DNA of 64,000 nt, from assembly GCF_030866825.1 (NCBI RefSeq), contig NZ_CP133020.1, positions 4,216,001-4,280,000 on the forward strand, in the 5' to 3' direction. The notes under the pieces were generated by a model. It saw only the letters and a program-made list of their open reading frames with translations. It searched no databases and was not told the origin of the DNA. A program made the position numbers and the translations under genes. Positions 51,115 through 60,158 of the stretch are shown here, piece after piece. Source of the DNA: Rathayibacter sp. SW19 (GTDB taxonomy: Bacteria > Actinomycetota > Actinomycetes > Actinomycetales > Microbacteriaceae). Each line of letters begins with the position of its first letter. Position 1 is the first letter of the stretch.

Positions 51115-51875
51115 CCACGCGCGTTTTCACACTTCCGGATCTCGGCGAGGGCCTCTCCGAGGCCGAATTGGTGCGCTGGTTGGTTGCCGTCGGCGACACG
51201 ATTGTGGTCGATCAGCCGATCGCCGAGGTCGAGACCGCCAAATCCGTCGTCGAAGTGCCGAGCCCGTTCGCGGGCGTCGTCGAGACGCTGCACGGCACGG
51301 AGGGCGAAGCACTGACCGTCGGTGAGCCGCTGCTGTCTGTTGCGGATGGCCCGGTTGCTGAGCGCAGCCGAAGCGCCGAGCCTTCGCTGGCGGAGTCGAC
51401 TGTCGATGCTTCCCCAACTGAAGAAGAGGTCAGTGACGGCGATCTCGATACGGCCGCCCTTCGACAAGCTCAGGGACCCGGCCTACTCGATCAGCAGGGA
51501 GCCGGTTCCGGCAATGTGCTCGTCGGCTACGGCACGACAGAGACCACGCACACCACGCGCCGCCGCCGTAGGCGTGCTGCGAGCGCGACCGCCGGTGGTC
51601 GAGTAGCGAGCGCCAGCGAGCGTCGGTGGTCGAGTAGCGAAGCGTATCGAGCGTGGGGGTCGCTTCGCGCCTTGGTGGTAGGCGGAAATGCGGACACTTC
51701 CCTAGGTGCGAGGGTCAGTAGTGGTTTGGGGTTGGGAGTTGGCGGCGGTTTCCGGCCGCTGGCTGTCGTGGCGGGCAGGCGTGCCATGTGTGATCGGTGG
51801 GGTCTTCTGGTGTTGCAGAGACCGTGGAGCGACGGCGGCAGCTTGACTGGTCCTGGTGGGGCGGCCCGATCCTGA
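51111..51875 (+). pseudogene. bkdC: E2 acyltransferase, 5' fragment (interrupted by IS1182-type element)
   Basis: The N-terminal part of a dihydrolipoyl acyltransferase. The lipoyl domain (residues 1-78) is complete, with the lipoylated Lys44 in ETAKSVVEV. A linker follows that is enlarged by palindromic repeats: VAERSRSAEP, DTAALRQAQGPGLLDQQ, the basic TRRRRRRAA and GRVASASERRWSSSEA. At 51702 the reading frame enters the inserted element and ends at 51875 after a meaningless tail. The GTG start overlaps the E1 beta stop. The truncated product could still be lipoylated but lacks the E1/E3-binding and catalytic domains. Confidence 0.9.
51355..51647 (+). repeat. Repeat mosaic in the E2 linker, 5' side
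   Basis: Three repeat-derived stretches in frame: GTTGCTGAGCGCAGCCGAAG (51355), a GATACGGCCGCCCTTCGACA to CCTACTCGATCAGCAG block (51447-51498, TAALRQAQGPGLLDQQ), and GGTCGAGTAGCGAGCGCCAG at 51597 followed by a shorter second copy to about 51651. The first 27 bases at 51597 are identical to 63288-63314 in hutF. Confidence 0.85.
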
Positions 51876-53443
51876 CGGGTTAGGTTCCCAGTCCGTTCAT
51901 TGACCGTGCGGTTGTGGCGCTGAAAAGTTTGAGTAGGTTGTGGCAGCCGGCGATCAGGTCCCACTCGTGTTTGGCTTGATCAAGCCCGCGCAGGAGCACG
52001 TGTTTGCCTTGCCTGGTGTGTATCTGTCCGAACACCGGTTCCACGATCGCTTTGCGCCTGGCATAAATATCGTGGCCGTGTTTGGATCGCAGCCTTTGCA
52101 CCATTCGTAGTTTTGCGGTCGCCGCGGCCGCCTGTTGCTGACCCGTCCCCATGATCGCTTCCTCTGCAGCGTTGAGTCGGCGGGTTGCGATGAAGAACTC
52201 TGTCTTGCCCGCACTGGCTTCCTCGATGCCCTCCGCGAATTCGAGGTTCTTCACCGAGCAGAAGCCGGCATCGACCAGAACCTGACCGGGCAGTACCCCC
52301 AGAGTCGCTTCGGCTTTCTGAATCATCGGGGCCAACTGTTCGAAATCATTCGGGGTGTTCGTCATATCGTTGCTGACGATCACTTGATGGTCCTTATCCA
52401 CCAGGCAGAAACCGTTATAGCAGTAGTGGAAGGACCCGTCCGCGGTCTTCATGATCCTCGAGTCCGGGTCGGTGAAGTTGCGTTGCGTCTTCGGTCCCAC
52501 CACAGCTTTGGCTGCCGCGTCCTGACCCTTCTCCTTGACCGCACCGTCCTCATCGCCGTGCTCGCGTGCTTTCTGTTCGGCATCTTTACGGGCTTTGGCC
52601 GCCGCGTCGGCCTCGAGCGCAGCCCGCGCCTGGGCAAGCTTGCCCAAACGCGTTTCACGCCGGGCAAGCTCGGCCGGTAACTCGTCACCGCGTTTGTCCT
52701 TGCCGAACCGGGTGTCTTCCGCAGTGTCGATCGCCTCGGCCTCCGCGAGGAGATCGGAGACCTCCTCGGCCAGGACCTTCTGCCTTTGGGTCAGACGGGC
52801 GTAACTCATCGCCTTGCGGCGGGACGCGTTGGCCCGCACCTTCGTGCCGTCCAACGCGACCTGCCCCAGCGAGACCATCCCCGCCGCCCGACACAACTCC
52901 AACGCTTGCAAGAACACGTTGCCCAAGGCCGACAGGTGACGTTTGCGGAACCGGGCAATCGAACGAAAATCGGGTGCTTGCTGCGCGGTCAACCAACGAA
53001 AAGCGACCACATCCACACACGCACGCTCGAGTTCCCGCGAGGAACGCACGCCCACGCAATACCCGTAGAGCAGCACACGAACCATCAGGCGCGGGTCATA
53101 CGGCGGCTGGCCCTTCGCCTTGGCATACGACGCATAAAACTTCGACAAGTCCAGCTGACTGTCCACGACGTCAGCAATGAACCGGGAAAGATGAACCTCC
53201 GGCAGCCACTCGTCCAACGACGGCGGCACCATCATCACCAGATCCGGATCGAACGGTTTGAACCGTTTATGGATCCCGGCGCCAGCCTGGATCACCGACA
53301 GATCAGGCATCACCCGTTCAATCAGCGACTCATCGAAAAGACCATCAGGAGTATCCGATCCCATACCAAATTATCCCACACTGGGACCCAAAATCCCTGA
53401 TCAAACATCCAAACCACACCAACACCACTACTGACCCACGCAC
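51706..53443. mobile_element. IS1182-type insertion sequence
   Basis: A complete 1738-base element. Its ends are inverted repeats: GTGCGAGGGTCAGTAGTGGT at the left, with the right end reading the complement of GTGCGTGGGTCAGTAGTGGT (19 of 20 match). Both sides are flanked by CTAG (51702-51705 and 53444-53447), a likely 4-base target duplication within a CCTAGG palindrome. One transposase gene fills most of it. It splits the E2 gene; the intact ends suggest recent arrival. Confidence 0.9.
51880..53364 (-). CDS. IS1182-family transposase
   Basis: A 494-residue DDE transposase. It starts with the DUF772-type N-terminal domain (VPPSLDEWLPEVHLSRFIAD, YDPRLMVRVLLYGYCVGVRS, FRSIARFRKRHLSALGNVF), then the catalytic core with Asp in VALDGTKVRANAS, Asp in GQVLVDAGFCS and Glu in RKAIVEPVFGQIHTRQG. 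An Ala/Lys/Asp-rich insertion lies between the first two acids. No frameshift is seen, so it should be active. It is read opposite to the bkd operon. Confidence 0.93.
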   Translation of the reverse strand: MGSDTPDGLFDESLIERVMPDLSVIQAGAGIHKRFKPFDPDLVMMVPPSLDEWLPEVHLSRFIADVVDSQLDLSKFYASYAKAKGQPPYDPRLMVRVLLYGYCVGVRSSRELERACVDVVAFRWLTAQQAPDFRSIARFRKRHLSALGNVFLQALELCRAAGMVSLGQVALDGTKVRANASRRKAMSYARLTQRQKVLAEEVSDLLAEAEAIDTAEDTRFGKDKRGDELPAELARRETRLGKLAQARAALEADAAAKARKDAEQKAREHGDEDGAVKEKGQDAAAKAVVGPKTQRNFTDPDSRIMKTADGSFHYCYNGFCLVDKDHQVIVSNDMTNTPNDFEQLAPMIQKAEATLGVLPGQVLVDAGFCSVKNLEFAEGIEEASAGKTEFFIATRRLNAAEEAIMGTGQQQAAAATAKLRMVQRLRSKHGHDIYARRKAIVEPVFGQIHTRQGKHVLLRGLDQAKHEWDLIAGCHNLLKLFSATTARSMNGLGT

Positions 53444-53447
53444 CTAG

Positions 53448-54412
53448 GAGACCAAGAGACCTCGGACGCAGGCGCCGATACGGGTCTCGATACGGCTGCG
53501 GGCGGCCTACTCGACCAACAGACTGGCTACTCGGCCACCAGCACGCCGGCACGACCAGTAGCGGTCAGCTCCCCTGTGGTCCGCCAACTCGCGCGAGCGC
53601 GCGGGCTGGATCTTACGACCGTGATTCCATCTGGACCCGGTGGAATCATCACCCGCAGCGATGTCGAAGCTGCTTCTGCCAAGCCGACGCCAATGGCCGA
53701 CATCGACCCCCGCACCGGCTTGACCGTCCGGTCCGCAACGCCGCTCAGCCTGTTCCGCCGCACGGTTGCAGCGAACATGAAGCGCAGTCGCAGCGAGATC
53801 CCCGAGGCGACCGTCTGGGTCGATGTCGACGCGACCGAACTGCGGGAGCTGCGCCGACGCATCCGGATCGGGGAGAAGCATCCGTCGATCGTGGCGTTGA
53901 TCGCCCGCTTCACCCTGACCGCGCTCGCCGGCTACCCGATGCTCGCCGCGCGGCTGTCGCCGGATGGCGCCAACCTGATCGAGTTCGACGGCGTCAACCT
54001 CGGGGTTGCCACCGACACGCCGCGCGGTCTCGTCGTGCCTGTCATCCGAACTGCGGATGCGCTCACCGTGCGCGAACTGGACGCCGAACTCGCGCGGCTC
54101 ACGAGCGCCGCGCGCTACGGGACGGCGACGCCCGCGGAGCTGGCCGGTTCGACATTCACGATCAACAACTACGGCACCCTCGGCGTTGACGGCAGCGCCG
54201 CCATCATCAACCATCCTGAGGTCGCGATCCTCGGCATCGGCCGGATGCTGGAGCGCCCCTGGGTGGTGGACGGCCAGATTGTGCCGCGCACGATCATGCA
54301 ACTCTCGCTCGTGTTCGATCACCGGGTCTGCGACGGGGGCACCGCCGCCGGCTTCCTGCGGATGATCGCGGACTCGATCGAGCACCCGTACGACGCGTTC
54401 GCCGACCTGTAG
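53448..54412 (+). pseudogene. bkdC: E2 acyltransferase, 3' fragment
   Basis: The remainder of the acyltransferase: a repeat-enlarged linker (GADTGLDTAAGGLLDQQ), the E1/E3-binding domain (VVRQLARARGLDLTTVIPSG, then GIITRSDV), a second linker and the catalytic domain, with FRRTVAANMKRSRSEIPEAT, GTFTINNYGTLGV-like segments and the active-site DHRVCDGG near the C-terminus. It is open from 53450 to 54412 with no stop. Joining the 5' part at 51705 to 53448 keeps the frame exactly (removal of 1742 bases after correcting for one CTAG copy). A separate start, for example at 53573, could allow expression of this half alone. Confidence 0.9.
53477..53520 (+). repeat. Coding palindromic repeat, E2 3' copy
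   Basis: A 44-base copy encoding DTGLDTAAGGLLDQQ. It matches 63225-63268 in hutF at 40 of 44 positions, in the same reading frame. Confidence 0.88.
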
Positions 54413-54465
54413 CGGCGTTCAAGCGGGGCCCGCGCAATGACCGTCGATTGGCGACGCTCAGAACC

Positions 54466-54591
54466 CGGAAGATCATCGACGTCGGTCAACAGGTCTTGGG
54501 CTCTGGCCACACTGAGTTGCTCGGCCAGAGTCAGTCCTCGCAGTACTGAGACGATCTCATAGTCGAGCAGTTCCGGCGCGACGAGACTCAT
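54466..54591 (-). pseudogene. VapC (PIN domain) fragment
   Basis: About 42 residues resemble the middle of a VapC toxin (VAPELLDYEIVSVLRGLTLA, then ARAQDLLTDVDDLP). The N-terminal strand with the first Asp and the C-terminal half with the other acids are missing, and the rest of the frame reads unlike a PIN domain. No antitoxin gene is adjacent. It occupies most of the 54413-54681 gap, which otherwise shows nothing. Confidence 0.6.
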
Positions 54592-54681
54592 CTAAAGTGC
54601 TCGTGTAGTGGTTGATGATGGACCTCGTGCAAGGCACACTCGGGCCCGTTGACGCACGATCACAGCTCACGCGAGCACAAC

Positions 54682-55368
54682 TCACGCGGGGCCATTGGCC
54701 GCCCCGGGTACTTCGCGCGCAGCCCCGCCGAGGCCGGCATGACGTGCCTGCACGATCACCTCCGAGCGCGAGTGCGACTGCAGTTTGAGCATGATGGTCG
54801 AGACGTAGTTGCGCACGGTTTTGTCCGAGAGAAACAATCGCCGCGCAATCTCTGCATTGACCAGGCCGCCGGCCACGAGTTCGAGAATGTCCACTTCGCG
54901 ATCCGTCAGTTCGGGAAAGACGCGGCCGCCGCGCCCGCCTACGCTGGCGGCCGCGGAGAAATGCGCGAGTGCACGCGATGCGATCCCGGCCCCGAATACC
55001 ACTTCTCCGGCGGCGACGGAGTAGATCGCTCGACGGATCTCCTCCTCGTCTGCGCCCTTGACCAGGTAGCCTTTCGCTCCCGCCCGCATCACTTCGAACA
55101 GGGACTCGCTGTTATCGAACATCGTCAGCACCAGCACGGCGGCCGCCGGCATCCTCGCGACAAGGTCACGGGTCGCCTCGATGCCACCGCCGGGCATGCT
55201 CAGATCCATCAGAACGACATCGGCTGCAGTCGATTCGGCGAGCGTGACGGCATCCGGCCCGTTGTCCGCTTCGCCGACGACCTCGAGGCCGTTGTCCGCA
55301 GACAGCGCGGCGCGCACGCCGTGGCGGAACACCGGATGATCGTCAGCGATGAGGACCCTGATGGTCAT
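54682..55368 (-). CDS. NarL/LuxR-family response regulator
   Basis: A 228-residue two-component regulator. The receiver domain has the acidic pair in LIADDHPVFRHG, phosphoacceptor Asp55 (VVLMDLSMPGG), the switch Thr in LVLTMFDN and Lys in GYLVKGADEEE. The LuxR DNA-binding domain is at about 150-210 (ELTDREVDILELVAGGLVNA, LSDKTVRNYVSTIMLKL). It is coupled by ATGA to the kinase gene before it. Targets are unknown; it may act on its own operon. Confidence 0.92.
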   Translation of the reverse strand: MTIRVLIADDHPVFRHGVRAALSADNGLEVVGEADNGPDAVTLAESTAADVVLMDLSMPGGGIEATRDLVARMPAAAVLVLTMFDNSESLFEVMRAGAKGYLVKGADEEEIRRAIYSVAAGEVVFGAGIASRALAHFSAAASVGGRGGRVFPELTDREVDILELVAGGLVNAEIARRLFLSDKTVRNYVSTIMLKLQSHSRSEVIVQARHAGLGGAAREVPGAANGPA

Positions 55369-57473
55369 CGTGCTGCCCTCTCTCGACTCGACGGTAGCCG
55401 GGCACGCACGCTGGTGCCGGCATCCGGCACTGAGGTGACCGTCAACTCGCCGCCCAACTCGCGTGCCCGCTCCACCATCGAACGCAATCCGATTCCAGCG
55501 GATGACGAATCCAGCGACACCGCGCCGGCCGCGACCGGCATCCCGATTCCGTTGTCCGTCACGCTCAGGAACACCACACCATTAGCCTCGTGAATGTCGA
55601 TCATGCACGATGATGCGGATGCGTGCCGGGTCACGTTTGTCAGCGATTCCAGCACGATGCGGTAGAGGGCCGTCTCGACGTCCTCGGGCAGCGGCGAAAC
55701 GTCCACGGACGCCGCAATCGTGAGACGTCCCAGCGAGCGCTCGACGAGAACAGCGGCGTAGCGCTCAATTGAAGCAGCAAGGCCACCGGTCTCGAGTGGC
55801 AACGGTCGAAGATCGGCCACAAGCGCCTTCACGTCACGCAGGCTGTCTCGCACCTCCGCCTGAAGCTGCGTGAGCAGTTTTGCGGTCTCCGGTGCAAGCG
55901 GCGCGATGGCCTTGTGCGCGGCTCCCAGTCCGAGCGCCACTCCGGCCAAAGCCGGGCCGAGCCCATCGTGCAGATCGCGGCGAATGCGGTCGCGTTCGGT
56001 TTCGCGGGCCATCGCGAGCGCAGCTCGCGACCGTGCCAATTCGCGCTCGCGGCGCACGCCGTCAACAGCGGCACCGGCTTCACGAGCGATTTCGTTGAGA
56101 AGCCGCTCGTCTGATGGATCGAGAAATCGCTGCCCTGCCCGCAACCCGATTTGCAGGATGCCGACAGGGTCACCGCCATACTCGAGCAGCAGTTCGACAG
56201 CATTGCCGCTCACCGCGCCTGCGGTGGCGGCGGGGACGTCTTCACCCTCGAGCGTGAGCGACGCGAACGGCAGCAACAGTGCGTCGACGACCGTCGAGAC
56301 GATAGCATCCGGAACATCTTGTGGGGCGAAGGTGTCGGAGAGGCGAACGCCGAGCGCCTCGATGGCCGCGAACGGGTCGCGCCGTTTACCGTAAAGCAGT
56401 CTCTCTATGACCCGCTGGGCGAACCGACGGATCGGATCGATGGCGAACGCGATCGCGATCGCAGCGACGACGGCGCCGGCCTGCGCGCCACCGAGATAGC
56501 TACCCGCGAGGCCGACCGCCAGCCCAAAGATGGCGCCGACGACGAGCGTCAGCGCTGAGTACACCAGCGTGCGGTTGAGCAGTCGATCGCCTTCGAACAG
56601 TCCGTGCCGCGTCATGGCGACACCCCACGCCGCCGGCACGAGCACCCACGCGACGGTCGGAAAGATCGGGCTTACCGGTTGAAGCAGCTGCGCGATGACG
56701 CCGATCAGGAACGCGCTGACAAACCACACCGAGCTGCGCCGCTGTGCTCCGTTCGACCGCACGAGTCGAACGACGATCCCGGCGATTCCAACAAGCGCAC
56801 AAGCGGCCGCGCACAGCAGCAGGATATTCCCGGCTGTGTCGAGCACCGGCTGTAATCCGGTTCCCAGCGCGAACGGGTCACGGAACGCGGGAAATCCATT
56901 GAGCATCGGCTCATCCGTCAACACGATGCTGAACGATGCGATGCTGACGATCACGCCGGCGAAGCACAGAACTCGCCAGCGCCTCGACGCCGGGCGACCC
57001 GTGGGGAACAGCGGTGCGGTGAGCGTGAGCAGCAGCATCATTCCCGGATACCACGCGTACGCCGCGACGAATGCAGCAACGCCGGCGCCAGGCAGTTGAG
57101 CGTGCGTCGCGTATTGCGCGCCGAATGTTGCCAGGGCTTGAAGTTCCCCCGCCGTGATGAAGACCCAACCCAAGAGATTGCCGCTGTCCCGCACGAGCAC
57201 GATCGCACCGACGATCGGGAACGATGCCCCGACTGCCACCGACGTGACAAGGTTCTGGTCGACGAGCTCGATGAAACGTGTTCCGCCGAGCATCGGCAAC
57301 GCGAGCGCGAGTGTTGACAGCAGTACCGCGAGTGCTGCCAGACCGATGGATGCCGCGCCGGCTGTGCCGGTGGTGCCCCGCTGGCGCAGCAGCGGGGCCG
57401 CCTGCCTCGGAGAAGGCGGCACTGCCGCAAGTCGTTCGGGCGCCGCCGTGAGAGGAGCCCTGTCTGCGTTCAT
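55365..57473 (-). CDS. Membrane sensor histidine kinase (HisKA_3 type)
   Basis: A 702-residue sensor kinase. The N-terminal 330 residues hold about eight membrane helices (from SIGLAALAVLLSTLALALPM), then a GAF-like region (AIEALGVRLSDTFAPQDVPD and later), the dimerisation box with the phosphoacceptor His in RDRIRRDLHDGLGPALAG, and an HATPase with VTDNGIGMPV and SAGIGLRSMVERA. The ATG at 57473 overlaps the stop of the upstream membrane gene; longer frames run into that gene. It should phosphorylate the downstream regulator in response to an unknown signal. Confidence 0.9.
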   Translation of the reverse strand: MNADRAPLTAAPERLAAVPPSPRQAAPLLRQRGTTGTAGAASIGLAALAVLLSTLALALPMLGGTRFIELVDQNLVTSVAVGASFPIVGAIVLVRDSGNLLGWVFITAGELQALATFGAQYATHAQLPGAGVAAFVAAYAWYPGMMLLLTLTAPLFPTGRPASRRWRVLCFAGVIVSIASFSIVLTDEPMLNGFPAFRDPFALGTGLQPVLDTAGNILLLCAAACALVGIAGIVVRLVRSNGAQRRSSVWFVSAFLIGVIAQLLQPVSPIFPTVAWVLVPAAWGVAMTRHGLFEGDRLLNRTLVYSALTLVVGAIFGLAVGLAGSYLGGAQAGAVVAAIAIAFAIDPIRRFAQRVIERLLYGKRRDPFAAIEALGVRLSDTFAPQDVPDAIVSTVVDALLLPFASLTLEGEDVPAATAGAVSGNAVELLLEYGGDPVGILQIGLRAGQRFLDPSDERLLNEIAREAGAAVDGVRRERELARSRAALAMARETERDRIRRDLHDGLGPALAGVALGLGAAHKAIAPLAPETAKLLTQLQAEVRDSLRDVKALVADLRPLPLETGGLAASIERYAAVLVERSLGRLTIAASVDVSPLPEDVETALYRIVLESLTNVTRHASASSCMIDIHEANGVVFLSVTDNGIGMPVAAGAVSLDSSSAGIGLRSMVERARELGGELTVTSVPDAGTSVRARLPSSRERAAR

Positions 57474-58162
57474 CGCACCGTTGGTGTCACCGAGGAGACG
57501 GCCGGAGTACGAAGAAGTGAGATCGCCATGATGATCAACCCCGCAGCGGCCAGCACGGTCGCGGGTATCGGCAGCCCGATCAGGGTCGAAAGCTGGAAGA
57601 GGATCACCAGAGCCGCTCCCGTTCGTGGAAGAGTCCTGGACCGCCAAACGGCGATCATCAGCACGATGATACCCGCGAACGCGCCGAGGTAGAACATGAT
57701 CATGAAGGCGACACCCGGCACGGATGCGACCGGTGCAGAGCCCAGGGCGGCCGCGAGTTCCGTCGCGCTGACCTTTCCACTCATCGCGATCTGGAATTGC
57801 GCGTTGTCCACACCGTTGCTGACGGATTGGGCGGTGAGCCCGAACAGCAGCATGAGCGCACCCGTGAGAGCGAGTCGGGGAGACCTGGACCGAGCCAGAA
57901 AGTACCAAGCGAGTGTCGCGATCAACAGGCACGGCACAGCAAGGATGTCGGCGAGGAGACCGATGCCGGCGAGTAATTGATGGGATTCCGCCCAGTTCAG
58001 TCGGGCAGCACCGTCGAGTCCGAATCCGATGAGTTCGGCGATCACCCACAACACACCGCCGGCGATGAATGCGACGGCGACGCCGACGCGCGCACCACGC
58101 GTCCACCGCGCTGCGGGCGACACCGCCGGCGCATCCGCGCGGGGTGTAGAAATTGTGGCCAT
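57470..58162 (-). CDS. Membrane protein of the two-component operon
   Basis: A 230-residue protein with six membrane helices (for example VGVAVAFIAGGVLWVIAEL, PGVAFMIMFYLGAFAGIIVL and GAALVILFQLSTLIGLPIPA) and no recognised domain. GAGGAG lies eight bases before the ATG. It is the first gene of the operon with the kinase and response regulator, coupled by ATGA, so it may be the true sensor or the target of this system. Confidence 0.78.
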   Translation of the reverse strand: MATISTPRADAPAVSPAARWTRGARVGVAVAFIAGGVLWVIAELIGFGLDGAARLNWAESHQLLAGIGLLADILAVPCLLIATLAWYFLARSRSPRLALTGALMLLFGLTAQSVSNGVDNAQFQIAMSGKVSATELAAALGSAPVASVPGVAFMIMFYLGAFAGIIVLMIAVWRSRTLPRTGAALVILFQLSTLIGLPIPATVLAAAGLIIMAISLLRTPAVSSVTPTVR

Positions 58163-58274
58163 GAGAGACTCCTCTGCTTGTGCGCCGGGGAATCCGGCGT
58201 CGGCAATCAGGTTCTCAGCGGCACCGTCCTGGGCACATCGGGCAGGTGTCCCGCTCGTGGTTGGGACTGATCGG

Positions 58275-59126
58275 CTACCGGACCAGTGGAACCCCGAACG
58301 CACGAGCCAGCTTCTCGATCTTCTGCGCCCGCGCCAAGCGCGGCAGATCACTTCCATCTCGGACAACACTGCCGCGACTCTGGAAGTCATCGAGGAATTC
58401 CAGCGCCCATGCGACATCAGTCGGCGTTGGGCTGATCACCTCGTTGATGGCGTGCGTCTGCTCGGGCGACAGCGCGAGTTTGCCCGTCATGCCCATGGCA
58501 ACGGTGATGGCCGAATGCTCACGCAGATGTGGAAGGCTCGAACCGACGGTCGGGCCATCGATCGGCCCGGGCAACCGGCCGACGCGGCTGGCCACGACGA
58601 GGCGAGCACGGGGATATGCCATCGCCTCCGGTTCCGCGCTCATCCCGGTGTCGCGCCGAAAATCGCCGCTGCCGAATGCCAGCCGAAACGCCCCGACGGC
58701 CTTCGCGATCGACGCCGCTTCCTCGATGCCGATGGCCGACTCGATCAGCGGGATGACCGGGGTAGTACCGCCGAGCGTCGCTGCGGTCTCTGAGACCGCC
58801 TCCACGCTCTCTGTCTTCGCCAGCACGATTCCAAGAAGGCCTTCCAACCCGCGCAGCCCCGCGAGATCATCTGCCCAAAATGGTGTCGTTGCATCGTTGA
58901 TCCGCACCCACGCTCGACCGCCCGAGCGCAGCCAGTCGACCACGTCGTGCCGGGCTCGCGGCTTCAACTGCGGGTCGACCGCATCTTCGATGTCGAGGAT
59001 GACTGCGTCAGCACGCGAGGCGACGGCGGCGTCAAAAGATTCCGGTTTGGTCGCAGGCACCAAAAGCCAGGAGCGTGCGATATCCGGTGCGACGCGCACC
59101 CGCTGGGGAAGAGATTCCGCACTCAT
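58275..59126 (-). CDS. CitE-like HpcH/HpaI aldolase-family lyase
   Basis: A 283-residue TIM-barrel lyase of the citrate lyase beta/malyl-CoA lyase family. Motifs: RSWLLVPATKPESFDAAVAS, ILDIEDAVDPQLKPRARHDV with the Mg-binding acids, a Lys/Glu pair in VLAKTESVEA, PLIESAIGIEEA and the helix FRLAFGSGDFRRDTGM. No alpha or gamma citrate lyase genes are present, so it is the stand-alone type, which acts on CoA thioesters such as citramalyl- or malyl-CoA. The palindrome at 59170 lies upstream, next to the IclR gene. Confidence 0.83.
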   Translation of the reverse strand: MSAESLPQRVRVAPDIARSWLLVPATKPESFDAAVASRADAVILDIEDAVDPQLKPRARHDVVDWLRSGGRAWVRINDATTPFWADDLAGLRGLEGLLGIVLAKTESVEAVSETAATLGGTTPVIPLIESAIGIEEAASIAKAVGAFRLAFGSGDFRRDTGMSAEPEAMAYPRARLVVASRVGRLPGPIDGPTVGSSLPHLREHSAITVAMGMTGKLALSPEQTHAINEVISPTPTDVAWALEFLDDFQSRGSVVRDGSDLPRLARAQKIEKLARAFGVPLVR

Positions 59127-59169
59127 GACACACCCATTCGTTTAGTTCGAGACGTATCGAATATTTTCG

Positions 59170-59186
59170 TACTATGGAATAGTACT
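59170..59186. promoter_or_regulatory. Palindromic operator upstream of the CitE-like gene
   Basis: GTACTAT-GGA-ATAGTAC, a perfect 7-base dyad 44 bases before the start at 59126, in the gap that also follows the IclR gene. It is AT-rich against a GC-rich background. IclR proteins bind palindromes of this length; binding by the neighbouring IclR is inferred. Confidence 0.6.
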
Positions 59187-59259
59187 ATCGCCGAACGAAA
59201 GTTTGACAACCGTTCACGGCCGACATTCAGCGATCTGGGCGGATGCCATGCGTCGCAGT

Positions 59260-60033
59260 TCACCTGACCCGACCGCGGATGCGCCGACCGAGTTCCGCGG
59301 CCGTGCGGTCGAGTTCGATAGCCAGCTCCGGCCAGCGCTGCCGCGGAATGTTCTCGTGCGGGAACGTAACGGCAATACCGGCTGCCGGCCAGCCCACGTG
59401 ATCGAGCACGGCGACCCCGACGGATGCGATCCCCTCGGTGATCTCGCCGTCCTCGCTCGCGAAACCGTCCTGTCTCGTCCTCTGCAGAATGCGGCGCAAC
59501 TCGCTGTAGGTCCTCGGTGAGCGTCCTGTGCGGTCGGCGAACGCATCCGCATTGGGGTACAGCGCACGCAGCTGTGCGGCGGGCAGCGCGGCCAGAAGCG
59601 CCCGCCCGCTCGCGGTCAGATGACTGGGTAGCCGAACTCCGACACCGGTCACCAGTGCAGGTCGATGCGCGGCACGTTCCTCGACGACGTAGACAACGTC
59701 TCTGCCGTGGAGCACGGCCAGGTGCGCGCTTTCGCCGACGCGGTCCACGAGGGCGGCGATCAGCATCCTGCCCAGGTGGGCGAGCGGTTCCTGCCGCGCG
59801 TAACCGCCGCCGAGTTCGAGCGAGCGCACGCCGAGGCCATAACGACGGTCCTCGGGCAGGTGCACAACGAAGCCGCGCTCCTGCATCACGGCAAGCAACT
59901 GATAGACGGTCGAGCGCGGCAGATCGAGTGCGGTCGCAATCGCCGACGCGGGCACGGGGCCACGCTGGCCGGCGAGGTGCGAGAGGATGCGCAGCGTCGC
60001 ATCCGCCGCAGGCACCTTCGACGAGATCGCCTC
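59260..60033 (-). CDS. hutR: IclR-family transcriptional regulator
   Basis: A 257-residue IclR regulator: the winged helix (ADATLRILSHLAGQRGPVPA, then LDLPRSTVYQLLAVMQERG) and the effector domain with VVYVVEERAAHRPALV, RLPSHLTASGRALLAALP and the closing AVTFPHENIP. The GTG at 60033 (VEAISSKVPAADATLR) gives the usual length, with a GGAG about nine bases upstream; an ATG at 60075 is also open. It is divergent from hutH and so probably controls histidine catabolism, perhaps sensing urocanate or histidine. The symbol rests on position. Confidence 0.85.
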   Translation of the reverse strand, partial: EAISSKVPAADATLRILSHLAGQRGPVPASAIATALDLPRSTVYQLLAVMQERGFVVHLPEDRRYGLGVRSLELGGGYARQEPLAHLGRMLIAALVDRVGESAHLAVLHGRDVVYVVEERAAHRPALVTGVGVRLPSHLTASGRALLAALPAAQLRALYPNADAFADRTGRSPRTYSELRRILQRTRQDGFASEDGEITEGIASVGVAVLDHVGWPAAGIAVTFPHENIPRQRWPELAIELDRTAAELGRRIRGRVR

Positions 60034-60158
60034 CACTATGGTCGACTCCAGCGTTTTCGTGCATCTGTGGCGCACTGTCCGAACGTGCGCCGTCCGGGAT
60101 CCCAGACAGTGGCCAGTCTAGACGCGTTGTCTCTGCTCGTGGCATGTAGTGCAATCGA

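Noticed and set aside
58275..59126. Citrate lyase beta subunit of a complete citrate lyase
   Set aside because: No alpha, gamma or ligase genes are adjacent, so a stand-alone CoA-ester lyase is the better reading.
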